In this document: in pieces, positions 7,029-14,247 of the stretch | How the letters are laid out: every line of letters starts with the position of its first letter | Position numbering within the stretch: the stretch's first letter is position 1 | DNA from: an uncultured Eubacteriales bacterium | GTDB lineage: Bacteria > Bacillota > Clostridia > UMGS1810 | DNA length: 15,194 bases | NCBI GenBank assembly: GCA_902493665.1 | Contig: CABUQL010000007.1 | Coordinates: 1 to 15,194 of the forward strand | Reading direction: 5' to 3' | Notes under the pieces: model-generated | Seen by the model: the letters and a program-made list of their open reading frames with translations, nothing else | What the model was told of the DNA's origin: nothing | The model's database searches: none | Translations under genes and position numbers: made by a program

Positions 7029-7757
7029 TTAGTTTTCTTCCCAGTTGTGATAGATATTTTGAACATCGTCGTTATCTTCAAGATGTTCGATAAGTTTTTC
7101 CATCATGAGAATATCTTTTTCGTCCGTAAGCTTTACATAAGTCTGCGGAACCATTTCAACTTCTGCCGAAGCATAAGCGTAATGCTTGTCTTCCAAAGCA
7201 GACAAAACATCTGAAAATGAATCGGGATCTGTTGTGATTTCGTAGTATTCGTCTGTTGCTTCAAAATCCTCTGCACCGCAGTCGAGTGCGTCCATCATAA
7301 TTGTGTCTTCGTCGATATCATCGGCTTTTAAAACAATTATTTTGCCTTTTTTATCAAACATCCAGCTTACAGAGCCGTTTGTTCCGAGGTTTCCTTTGAA
7401 TTTGTCAAAATAATGTCTTACATCGCCCGCAGTTCTGTTTCTGTTGTCTGTAAGTGTTTCAACTATAACCGCGACACCGTTGGGACCGTAGCCTTCATAA
7501 GTGATGTTTTCGTAATTGTCGTCATTTCCGTCACCTGCCGCTTTTTTAATGCAACGGTTGATGTTATCGTTGGGCATATTGTTTGAACGTGCCTTTGCGA
7601 TAGTATCTTTAAGTCTTCTGTTTATTTCGGGATCGGGTCCGCCGCTTTTTACCGCAACCGCAATTTCCCTTCCTATTTTTGTGAAAATTTTTCCTTTTTG
7701 AGCATCAGTTTTTTCTTTCTTATGCTTAATATTGGACCATTTCGAATGTCCTGACAT
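7029..7757 (-). CDS. yebC: YebC/PmpR (DUF28, TACO1-like) family protein
   Basis: This is a complete 242-residue YebC. The N-terminus MSGHSKWSNIKHKKEKTDAQ is the family signature. The conserved GRNRTAGDVRHYF-like segment and an acidic C-terminal domain follow. Family members were long listed as transcription regulators. More recent work links YebC/TACO1 to helping ribosomes through proline-rich stretches. Its ATG lies seven bases after the esterase stop, and its ribosome site (AAAGGATGA) overlaps that stop codon, so it is transcribed and probably translationally coupled with the sugar-enzyme genes upstream. That is an unusual place for yebC, which more often neighbours ruvCAB or stands alone. 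Confidence 0.95.
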   Translation of the reverse strand: MSGHSKWSNIKHKKEKTDAQKGKIFTKIGREIAVAVKSGGPDPEINRRLKDTIAKARSNNMPNDNINRCIKKAAGDGNDDNYENITYEGYGPNGVAVIVETLTDNRNRTAGDVRHYFDKFKGNLGTNGSVSWMFDKKGKIIVLKADDIDEDTIMMDALDCGAEDFEATDEYYEITTDPDSFSDVLSALEDKHYAYASAEVEMVPQTYVKLTDEKDILMMEKLIEHLEDNDDVQNIYHNWEEN

Positions 7758-7764
7758 TTTTATT

Positions 7765-8505
7765 TCATCCTTTCGTAAAAAATTCTATAGCTTCTTTAAT
7801 CTGAGCATCCCAGAACGCCCAGTCATGCGTTCCCGGTCCCTCAAAATATTTGTGTGTAAATCCTTTATCTTTAATCCATTCTCTGAAATTCTGATTGTCG
7901 CCGTAGAGAAAATCCTCTGTTCCGCACGCCTGATAAAGACGCGGTTTGGGGGCATTTGAATCAAAATTGTCGAGTATGTATTTTAAATTTTCTCCGCTGT
8001 TTTCAAGTGTTTTAACATCGCCGAAAACAAGGAATTTTTCTTCTTCCCAAAACTTTTCGTTTATAAATCTGTTGTTTATATCCAAAACTCCGGAAAAGCT
8101 TGCTGCCGCCGAGAATACATAGGGATTTTTAAGAGCAATTTTAAAAGCTCCGTATCCGCCCATGGAAAGTCCGGCAATAAATGTATCTTCTCTTTTTGTG
8201 CTGAGTTTAAAAAGCTGCCTTGTGTATTTTACAATCTCATCGGATATAAAAGTGTAATACTTTCTTCCGTGGCACATATCTGTGTAAAAACTTCTGTCGG
8301 CGCAAGGCATAATAAGTGCAATATTGTTTCCCTGTGCGTATCTTTCGGCACTTGTGAATCTTTCCCAGCAAGTGTGATTATCGGAAAGTCCGTGAAGAAG
8401 ATAAACAGTTTTTATGTTGTCGGACACATTTTCGGGTATAAATGCATAAAACGAAACATGCTGCCCCATTACATCCGATTTATAAGTACAGCTTAAAAAA
8501 GCCAT
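7765..8505 (-). CDS. EstA/tributyrin-esterase-type serine esterase (esterase D family)
   Basis: This is a 246-residue cytoplasmic alpha/beta hydrolase. It has no signal peptide. The nucleophile is Ser114 in GLSMGGYG, the acid is probably Asp198 in CGTEDFLYGD, and the base is His227 in GTHDWAFWD. An oxyanion-hole-type LLHGLSDNHTCW stretch lies at 36-47. This pattern fits the esterase D/S-formylglutathione hydrolase superfamily and, most closely, the small tributyrin or acetyl esterases of lactic acid bacteria and clostridia. They hydrolyse short-chain acyl esters, including acetylated sugars. The ribosome site GGAGG precedes the ATG. It sits 31 bases after an AGE-family epimerase, so deacylation of imported sugars is a plausible role. 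The true substrate is not visible. Confidence 0.88.
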   Translation of the reverse strand: MAFLSCTYKSDVMGQHVSFYAFIPENVSDNIKTVYLLHGLSDNHTCWERFTSAERYAQGNNIALIMPCADRSFYTDMCHGRKYYTFISDEIVKYTRQLFKLSTKREDTFIAGLSMGGYGAFKIALKNPYVFSAAASFSGVLDINNRFINEKFWEEEKFLVFGDVKTLENSGENLKYILDNFDSNAPKPRLYQACGTEDFLYGDNQNFREWIKDKGFTHKYFEGPGTHDWAFWDAQIKEAIEFFTKG

Positions 8506-8536
8506 TTGTATTCGCCTCCGTGATTGATTTTAAACA

Positions 8537-9688
8537 TTATATTTTTTCTATACTTCCCAGAGAATCAAGCTCAACAAGTATCATAAGCATTCTGGGAAGA
8601 TGGAACGGTCCTTTAAAGATATTGCCTTTTATGTATGTCGAAGGTGTATTGTCGTAGTGCAGATATCCGTACCATTCGTTGTTTTCTTTATCGGCAAAGT
8701 TTTCAAAAGCATAATCGCAAAGCATTTTGTAATTATCGTTGTATTTTTCATCACCGAATAGCATATATGCCATTTTGTTTGCAATTATCGCCTCGCACTG
8801 CGGCCACCAGAGTTTCATATCCCATTCAAGCGCCGTTGCGGGTTTTCCCAAAACGTCGGTAAATGCAATTATGCCTCCGTGTTTTTTGTCTAAACCTCTC
8901 GGCATCGTAAAGTCAATTATTTGCTTTCCGGCGTCAATGATTTCTTTGTTGCCGCTTAAGCAGCCTTCATACATTAAAAACCATGCGGCTTCCAATGAAT
9001 GTCCCGGATTTACCAATCGTCCGGTAGGTGTGTCGCAGAAGCTTCCGTCCTCCGACACGTTTTCAAGCAGTGCACCCAAATCGGTATTGAAAAATCCGCC
9101 TTTTATGATTCTCTGCGCCATATCTTTTGCAGTATCTTTGTATTTTTCACTGTCAATGCCGACGCTTGCCATAATCTGCGCCGTTGAAAGCATTATCATT
9201 ATCGGCGACAAAGCTTTTAAATTGGTATTTGTAAATTTAGGTGTTGTAAGTTCGTTATTATAAAACACTCTGCAAGCCATATTAAAGTATTTTTTAGCGT
9301 CTTCCCAGGCTTTTTCATTTTTTGTTATTTTATAATACTGAGCGCAGCCTATTGCGGCAAACGTTTCGCTGAAAAAGTAACGTCTTTTCTGAATCGGAAC
9401 ACCTTCTTTTGAAACAATAAAAAACATTCTTCCGTCGGAATCGGTGCATTTGTCTAAAAATTTATATATGTTGGTTGCAGCTGAAAGATATTCTTCTTTT
9501 TTCTCGATAACGTCATACGCTTTTGAGAATACCCAAAGTGCACGTCCCTGGAACCACACGCTTTTTTCAGTGCCGTAAATGCTTCCGTCTCTGTCGAGCT
9601 GAGTGAAAATTCCGCCGTTTTCGTAATCCAAGGAATTTTTAATCCAAAAATCAAGAACATTATCAGTAAGATATTTTTTAAAATCCAT
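8537..9688 (-). CDS. AGE-family sugar epimerase/isomerase (N-acylglucosamine 2-epimerase fold)
   Basis: This is a 383-residue (alpha/alpha)6-barrel protein. Motifs of the family can be followed along it: KSVWFQGR (42-49), RRYFFSETF (102-110), NPGHSLEAAWF with His230, EWDMKLWWPQCEA with Glu299, and KGPFHLPR with His363. His230 and His363 occupy the places of the two catalytic general-base histidines known in AGE enzymes. The WWPQ sequence has Gln where several AGE enzymes have His, so the substrate may not be N-acetylglucosamine. Mannose, cellobiose or another aldose are options. I start at the ATG at 9688, which has AAAGGA eight bases upstream. An earlier in-frame ATG at 9712 lacks a ribosome site. 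It lies between a DUF4434-type protein and an esterase in one operon. Confidence 0.88.
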   Translation of the reverse strand: MDFKKYLTDNVLDFWIKNSLDYENGGIFTQLDRDGSIYGTEKSVWFQGRALWVFSKAYDVIEKKEEYLSAATNIYKFLDKCTDSDGRMFFIVSKEGVPIQKRRYFFSETFAAIGCAQYYKITKNEKAWEDAKKYFNMACRVFYNNELTTPKFTNTNLKALSPIMIMLSTAQIMASVGIDSEKYKDTAKDMAQRIIKGGFFNTDLGALLENVSEDGSFCDTPTGRLVNPGHSLEAAWFLMYEGCLSGNKEIIDAGKQIIDFTMPRGLDKKHGGIIAFTDVLGKPATALEWDMKLWWPQCEAIIANKMAYMLFGDEKYNDNYKMLCDYAFENFADKENNEWYGYLHYDNTPSTYIKGNIFKGPFHLPRMLMILVELDSLGSIEKI

Positions 9689-9728
9689 TTTAATTATCCT
9701 TTCTAAGGGCATTAAATGTCCAAGTATT

Positions 9729-10628
9729 TTACTTTAAATAATATTCTTTATATAAATTATTTAAGTTTCGTGCAGACGGATATATTGACTGCGGACTCAA
9801 AAAATGAGAAAACTCAAAAGTAACTATTTTTTCCGCATATTTTTTATGTTTTTCAAGTCTGCGTTTAAGCAAAGAAAATGTTATGGGAAAATACATACTT
9901 CTCACGTCGCGCTCAAATGTTTCGGCATTTACCCAGTGATGTATATTATACTTTTCACAGAGCTTTGCGGTGAGCGAAAAGAACTCGTCCATTTCGTCCA
10001 TCGGCGCCGTGCCGTCCTGGAATGCGCATATATCAATGTCCTTGCCGCTGTAATCAAAAAGTCTGTCCCACTCTTCGTAATGTCTCTGAGGAGAAAAAGT
10101 ATCTTTAGAATATGTTATAGGCGTTTTGAAAAACGGACTTATAAGCACGTTTTTATCGGGTGTTTTGTCCTTGCATATTGCCGAAAGCCCCCTCATAACT
10201 TCGCCGACATTTAAATGGTCAAAGCAGTCCTCCTGCGGAATATACCAGCCTTTAAACGACGGATAATCGCCGTATCTTTTAAAAACCTCATCGGCAAAAA
10301 GTTTGTTAATTCTTATTTCGTTTGCCGCATCGCCGTTATTCCATGTAAGATTGGAAACATACATTCCGAAGTATACATCCATATTTCTCTTTGATGTTTC
10401 TTCAAAAACAAGCCCTGCAAAATCATCTGCATAAGGTGTGTTTAAAACTTTCGACGGGAACACGGATTTATCTTCAAATCCTCCGCGGATAAAAATTACG
10501 GTGTCAATGCCGAAATCCAGCATATTGTCAAAATCTTTGCTCCACTGTTCTTTCGTCCAGTTTGAAGAAGGAATATCATATGTTATCTCGTCTATAAATG
10601 TTCCTGTAATAGGTCCGGTTTTCCTCAT
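9729..10628 (-). CDS. DUF4434-type TIM-barrel protein, probable glycoside-hydrolase-like
   Basis: This is a 299-residue protein without signal peptide. Its opening PITGTFIDEITYDIPSSNW, then WSKDFDNMLDFGIDTVIF (30-46), is typical of DUF4434, a TIM-barrel family related to glycoside hydrolases. The stretch GWYIPQED (127-134) ends a predicted core strand. Glu133 is a candidate active-site acid, and several Trp and Tyr residues line similar positions. I recall no member with an assigned reaction, so the function is open. The start chosen is the ATG at 10628, six bases after TTGGAG. A TTG at 10646 is possible but has no ribosome site. It is the first gene of the operon with the AGE epimerase, esterase and yebC, which suggests intracellular handling of an unusual sugar or glycoside. 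Confidence 0.75.
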   Translation of the reverse strand: MRKTGPITGTFIDEITYDIPSSNWTKEQWSKDFDNMLDFGIDTVIFIRGGFEDKSVFPSKVLNTPYADDFAGLVFEETSKRNMDVYFGMYVSNLTWNNGDAANEIRINKLFADEVFKRYGDYPSFKGWYIPQEDCFDHLNVGEVMRGLSAICKDKTPDKNVLISPFFKTPITYSKDTFSPQRHYEEWDRLFDYSGKDIDICAFQDGTAPMDEMDEFFSLTAKLCEKYNIHHWVNAETFERDVRSMYFPITFSLLKRRLEKHKKYAEKIVTFEFSHFLSPQSIYPSARNLNNLYKEYYLK

Positions 10629-10677
10629 ATTTTTCTCCAATTGCAAAATTTGTCATGATGTTTGTATACATTATACT

Positions 10678-10705
10678 ATTTTATCGTAATTTTAAAAAAA
10701 GTCAA
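10678..10705 (-). promoter_or_regulatory. Promoter of the DUF4434-AGE-esterase-yebC operon
   Basis: On the minus strand TTGACT (10705-10700) and TAAAAT (10683-10678) are 16 bases apart. The ribosome site of the first gene follows about 38 bases later. The plus-strand SSB-like gene is divergent. Its own promoter is less clear: TTAACA at 10714-10719 is a weak candidate -35. Confidence 0.6.
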
Positions 10706-10783
10706 GTTTTTTATTAACATTTAGTAATATTCACATATTTTTACGCATAGAATAAAAACAGACAGATGAGAGGAGTGAAAGGG

Positions 10784-11432
10784 TTGAATTCAGAAAATAT
10801 TAATAATGAGGTTCATCTTGCGGGAACGGTAGATTCCGAGCCGGTTTTCAGCCATGAGGTTTACGGTGAGAAGTTTTTGACTTTTGTATTAAAGGTTCCG
10901 AGATTAAGCAGTATTTCGGATTTTATCAATATTACTGTATCTGAAAGGCCCGATACAAGAAGGCGATTCGCTTGAAATTGACGGACAGTTCAGATCGTAC
11001 AATAATTATTCTCCGACGGGAAACAAACTTGTTTTAACGGTTTTTGCACGCGATTTGTCAAAAAACTGCAGCGAAGACACCATTAAAAATCCGAATTACA
11101 TATTCTTAAACGGTTTTGTATGCAAAACACCCGTTTACAGAATTACGCCGTTCGGCAGGGAAATAACAGACCTTCTTATCGCCGTTAACAGAGCATACAA
11201 CAAGTCGGACTATATGCCTTGTATTGCCTGGGGCAGAAACGCAAGATTTTCGTCGGACCTGGCGGTAGGAACGAATATTAAAATCTGGGGAAGAATCCAG
11301 AGCAGAGAATATCAAAAAAGAATATCGGAAACGCAGACCGTTACAAAAACAGCATTTGAGATTTCAATATCAAAAATGGAAACGGAAATCAAAGAAAAAG
11401 AAAAAAACGACGAACAACTTGACATTATATAA
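10784..11432 (+). pseudogene. Two-OB-fold SSB-like protein, interrupted by a +1 frameshift
   Basis: Two frames together encode one SSB-like protein of the clostridial type. The first part (10784 to about 10951) reads NNEVHLAGTVDSEPVFSHEVYGEKF...INITVSER, the first OB fold. Frame 0 then meets TGA at 10973. The +1 frame continues the family without loss: EGDSLEIDGQFRSYN, then NYIFLNGFVCKTPVYRITPFGREI...DYMPCIAWGRNARFSS...KIWGRIQSREYQKR, the second OB fold, ending at 11432. Dropping one base in CCC at 10949-10951 restores a 215-residue protein, about the usual family length. The TTG at 10784 is my start, with AGGAG eight bases upstream. An ATG at 10766 is also in frame. Related proteins are annotated as single-stranded DNA-binding. 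Whether the shift is a mutation, an assembly error or recoding cannot be decided here. Confidence 0.75.
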
Positions 11433-11437
11433 AAAAC

Positions 11438-11474
11438 AAAGCTGTAAGCAAAGAAATTTTTGCCTGCAGCTTTT
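11438..11474 (+). terminator. Terminator after the SSB-like gene
   Basis: AAAGCTGTAAGCAAA (11438-11452) pairs with TTTGCCTGCAGCTTT (11459-11473) with one mismatch. A T-rich tail, TTTTAATTATTTT, follows. Confidence 0.75.
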
Positions 11475-11499
11475 AATTATTTTATGAAATTTAAAAACA

Positions 11500-11640
11500 A
11501 ATTGCACTGAATTTTTTCTGCACAGTGTAAAAGCAAGGCTTTGTGCCTTTCAAGACTGACAAGGCGAAAAGCGGAAATTTAACACATCAGCAAAATATTG
11601 TGTTTGACGCTCTGCAAACTAATGCAAAACTCTCTGCAAA
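11500..11640. repeat. Degenerate dispersed repeat, copy 2
   Basis: This copy aligns with the start of the window (core 11557-11590 to 52-85). It contains several nested complementary arms: CACTG/CAGTG in the outer part, AAGGC-TTTGT-GCCTT near 11534-11548 with a second AAGGC at 11560-11564 that could swap partners, and AGCG...AACACA...TGTGTT...CGCT at about 11570-11611. Its right end overlaps the last codons of the ABC ATPase gene. Such structure suggests an RNA-forming or REP-like intergenic element. I do not recognise it as a named family. Confidence 0.45.
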
Positions 11641-12365
11641 AACTGCTTTGTGCGCTCGTTTTTCGGATTTTCCAAAACCTCTTTCGGATCTCCTTCTTCA
11701 ACGATATATCCACCGTCCATAAACACAACGTGCGTTGCAACCTCTTTTGCAAAAGCAATTTCGTGAGTTACAACAATCATTGTCATATTTTCGTCTGCAA
11801 GTTTTTTCATAACATTTAAAACCTCGCCCGTAAGTTCGGGGTCGAGTGCGCTTGTAGGCTCGTCAAAAAGTATAAGTTCGGGGTTCATTGCAAGCGCTCT
11901 TGCTATTGCAACCCTCTGCTGCTGACCGCCCGAAAGCTGGCACGGATACGAATTTAATTTGTCCGAAAGTCCCACATCGGCAAGAAGTTTTTTTGCTTTT
12001 TCTATAGCCTCGTTTTTGTCCTCGCCGTTAACGCAGATGGGTGCTTCGATAATATTTTCCAAAACCGATTTGTGCGGAAAAAGATTAAACTGCTGAAAAA
12101 CCATACCCATTTTTTTGATAATCGGTCTTAAAACCTTGTCCGACACATAAGAGCCTTCTTTGGCAATGTAATCGCCGTCGAGCGTGATTGTGCCTTCGTC
12201 AATTTTTTCAAGCTTGTTAAGACATCTTAAAAATGTGCTTTTTCCCGAACCCGAAGGACCTATAACCGCAATAACCTCGCCTTTTTCGACTGACAGATTT
12301 ATGCCTTTTAAAACTTCAATTTTTCCGAATTTTTTCTTGATATTTTTTGCTTCAAGCATAGCCAT
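11619..12365 (-). CDS. Polar amino-acid ABC transporter ATP-binding protein (GlnQ/HisP type)
   Basis: This is a complete 248-residue ATPase that powers uptake. It has Walker A GPSGSGKST (36-44), the Q-loop at Gln91-Gln92, signature LSGGQQQR (144-151), Walker B ILFDE (165-169), the D-loop SALDPE and the switch His201 in VVTHE. The insertion between Walker A and the Q-loop (LDGDYIAKEGSYVSDKVLR) is usual in the polar amino-acid (PAAT) subfamily. The ATG at 12365 has AAAGGAGG nine bases upstream and follows the permease stop by 26 bases. It is the last gene of the operon. No clear terminator was found beyond it, because the dispersed repeat begins at its end. Confidence 0.96.
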   Translation of the reverse strand: MAMLEAKNIKKKFGKIEVLKGINLSVEKGEVIAVIGPSGSGKSTFLRCLNKLEKIDEGTITLDGDYIAKEGSYVSDKVLRPIIKKMGMVFQQFNLFPHKSVLENIIEAPICVNGEDKNEAIEKAKKLLADVGLSDKLNSYPCQLSGGQQQRVAIARALAMNPELILFDEPTSALDPELTGEVLNVMKKLADENMTMIVVTHEIAFAKEVATHVVFMDGGYIVEEGDPKEVLENPKNERTKQFLQRVLH

Positions 12366-12391
12366 TAAAACGTGCCTCCTTTAGCCGAAAC

Positions 12392-13087
12392 TTATGCGTG
12401 GTAATAATCGAGTTTCTTTTCGATATATCCGAAAAGAAGTGTTAACAATCCGCTGAACAAAAGGTAAAATACGCCCGTGTAGAAAAGCGGCCAGATAAGA
12501 CCCTTAAGTTTAATATAAACCTGAGCAGACCAGATAATTTCATAAACTGCAATAACCCTTGCAAGCGACGTATCTTTTACAAGCGTGATAATTTCGTTGC
12601 TCATAGGCGGAATAATTCTTTTTATAACCTGCATAAGAACAACCCTGAAAAACACCTGGACTTTCGTCATTCCAAGGACGTGTCCCGCTTCATACTGACC
12701 TTTGGGAATACTTTCTATTCCGCCTCGGTATATCTCCGAAAAATAGCAGGCATAGTTAATTGTAAACGCAACCATAACCGCCGTAAATCTGTCAAAAACG
12801 CTCCATGTGGCGATGTACTGCGTAAAAATGTTTTTTACGGGAAGCGCCGATGCCCATCTTCCAGCAAGACCCGGGCCGTAGTATATGATTATAAGCTGCA
12901 GCATAAGCGGAGTACCTCTTATAATCCACACAAAAAGCTTTACAAGCCATTTAACCGGCTTAATTTTGCTCATTGAACCGAAACTCATTATAAGCCCCAA
13001 AGGAAGAGCAAACAAAAGCGTTAAGGCAAATATTTTAAGTGTCATGTAAAATCCCTCGAAAAGCGAGGCTGTAACTGTCATAAACAT
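12392..13087 (-). CDS. Polar amino-acid ABC transporter permease (HisM/GlnP type)
   Basis: This is a 231-residue membrane subunit with about five hydrophobic segments. Hallmarks are the VWIIRGTPLMLQL segment (53-65) and the EAA loop SEIYRGGIESIPKGQYEAGHVLGMT split over 117-141, which docks on the ATPase. Only one permease gene is present, so the channel should be a homodimer. The ATG at 13087 has GGAG ten bases upstream. It is separated from the binding-protein gene by 87 bases that contain a hairpin. Confidence 0.95.
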   Translation of the reverse strand: MFMTVTASLFEGFYMTLKIFALTLLFALPLGLIMSFGSMSKIKPVKWLVKLFVWIIRGTPLMLQLIIIYYGPGLAGRWASALPVKNIFTQYIATWSVFDRFTAVMVAFTINYACYFSEIYRGGIESIPKGQYEAGHVLGMTKVQVFFRVVLMQVIKRIIPPMSNEIITLVKDTSLARVIAVYEIIWSAQVYIKLKGLIWPLFYTGVFYLLFSGLLTLLFGYIEKKLDYYHA

Positions 13088-13108
13088 ATTATTTATTCTC
13101 CGTTTTAA

Positions 13109-13146
13109 CCCACAAAAGCAGAGAAATTAAATTCTCTGCAAATGGG
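13109..13146 (-). other. Intercistronic hairpin between binding protein and permease
   Basis: On the minus strand GCAGAGAA (13139-13132) pairs with TTCTCTGC (13125-13118) around a six-base loop, and CCCA (13146-13143) with TGGG (13112-13109) outside it. A short T run follows the inner stem. Such hairpins commonly protect the upstream message or act as partial terminators, so the binding protein is made in excess of the membrane subunits. That role is inferred. Confidence 0.55.
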
Positions 13147-13174
13147 TATGTTTTAAGTTTTAATGGTTTTAAAA

Positions 13175-13975
13175 TTATTCAGTAAGTGTAAGGCTGTATT
13201 TGTCGGCAAGTTTCTGCAAGCTTCCGTCTTCTTTGAGTTCGTTTATGATTGCATTAACTTTTTCTGCCATATCGGAACCTTTTCTGAAACCAATTCCGTA
13301 TTCTTCTTCTGTAAGAGAAATTCCTGTTGTAAGGTTTTCGTAGCTTGTGCCTTTTCCTGTCATAGCTTTTGCCATTGTGATGTCGATTACGCAAGCGTCA
13401 GCCGAACCTGATGCAACTTCCATAAGAGCGTCGCTCTGAGCGGTAACTGCCGTGTAGTTTGCAAATCCTGCTTCTGTAATTGCAGCTTCGCCGGCGCTTC
13501 CCGATTCTGCGGCAAATTTAAGGTCTTTCATTGAATCGGCGTCTTTGTAACTGTCAACTTTGTCTGCCGCCATAACAACAACCTGTGCGTTTACAACATA
13601 AGGTTTTGTGCATTCCATAGATGATGTAACTTCGTTTGTAAGAGTCATACCGTTCCATACGCAGTCAAGAGATTTTGAATTGAGTTCGGGGATTTTGTTG
13701 TCCCATTCGATTTCTTTAAATTCAACGTTAACTCCGAGCTTTTTACCAACGAGTTTAGCAAACTCTGTATCAAAACCTGTCCATTCGTCAGAACCTTTTT
13801 CTTTGTAGTTCATAGGTTCGTAATCTGTAATACCGATAACCATTGTGCCTTTGTTTTTAATGTAGTCGTAATCCGATGATGTGTCTGTGTCTGTTGTTGC
13901 GGTTTTGCTGTTTGAGCAAGCTGCAAAAGCAAAAACCATGCTCAAAGAAAGTAACAATGCAATAATTTTTTTCAT
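13175..13975 (-). CDS. Amino-acid ABC transporter substrate-binding lipoprotein
   Basis: This 266-residue solute-binding protein has a lipoprotein signal: MKKIIALLLSLSMVFAFAAC, with the lipidated Cys at residue 20. A Ser/Thr/Asp-rich linker follows. The mature part is a family 3 periplasmic-binding fold, marked by GTMVIGITDYEPMNY, then WTGFDTEFAKLVGKKLGV, ECTKPYVVNAQVVV and EEYGIGFRKGSD. It should be anchored to the outer face of the membrane and deliver a polar amino acid. The exact ligand is not readable. I start at the ATG at 13975, where AAAAGGAG sits nine bases upstream. An earlier in-frame start at 14053 would place 26 charged residues before the signal peptide and lies upstream of the likely transcription start. 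Confidence 0.95.
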   Translation of the reverse strand: MKKIIALLLSLSMVFAFAACSNSKTATTDTDTSSDYDYIKNKGTMVIGITDYEPMNYKEKGSDEWTGFDTEFAKLVGKKLGVNVEFKEIEWDNKIPELNSKSLDCVWNGMTLTNEVTSSMECTKPYVVNAQVVVMAADKVDSYKDADSMKDLKFAAESGSAGEAAITEAGFANYTAVTAQSDALMEVASGSADACVIDITMAKAMTGKGTSYENLTTGISLTEEEYGIGFRKGSDMAEKVNAIINELKEDGSLQKLADKYSLTLTE

Positions 13976-14030
13976 AATAAAAATCTCCTTTTGTTTTTTA
14001 ATTTCGTTTTGTTTTTCTTTCGATGATGCT

Positions 14031-14059
14031 ATTATACTCTGCTGCTTTATCAAAGTAAA
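14031..14059 (-). promoter_or_regulatory. Promoter of the amino-acid ABC operon
   Basis: On the minus strand TTTACT (14059-14054) and a perfect TATAAT (14036-14031) are 17 bases apart. The -35 region lies in a partly symmetrical CTTTA/TAAAG sequence that could be an operator. Confidence 0.65.
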
Positions 14060-14168
14060 GTGGTAAATTGCATTTTTGTATAAATTGCCTTACACTTTTT
14101 TGAAATACTACATTTCATATGTGCAAAATAACCAAAATGCCTTATTATGCCCAAAAAATCGTGAAAAA

Positions 14169-14189
14169 TTTATCATTTTATGATAAAAT
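14169..14189 (+). promoter_or_regulatory. Inverted repeat over extended -10 of the Fe-S scaffold gene
   Basis: TTTATCAT (14169-14176) and ATGATAAA (14180-14187) form a perfect 8-3-8 inverted repeat. Its right half contains TGATAAAAT (14181-14189), an extended -10 promoter element. A poor -35 (TGAAAA at 14162-14167) lies 16 bases upstream. A protein bound to the repeat would block this promoter, so a repressor site is likely. The half-sites do not have the orientation of a standard Fur or PerR box. Confidence 0.5.
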
Positions 14190-14247
14190 GTAGAAGATAA
14201 TGTAATATGTTCAGAGCATTGAGCTCTTTAAAGAAAGGAGTATTATA

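Noticed and set aside
8739..9263. A 174-codon plus-strand open frame antisense to the AGE epimerase
   Set aside because: It is the mirror of a strongly conserved minus-strand gene, has no ribosome site and does not resemble any protein I know.
13109..13146. A full transcription terminator between the binding protein and the permease
   Set aside because: The T run is short and the downstream genes lack another promoter that I can see, so I call it an intercistronic hairpin.
14169..14187. A Fur or PerR box upstream of the Fe-S scaffold gene
   Set aside because: The half-sites face the opposite way from the GATAAT/ATTATC arrangement, so I call only a generic operator candidate.
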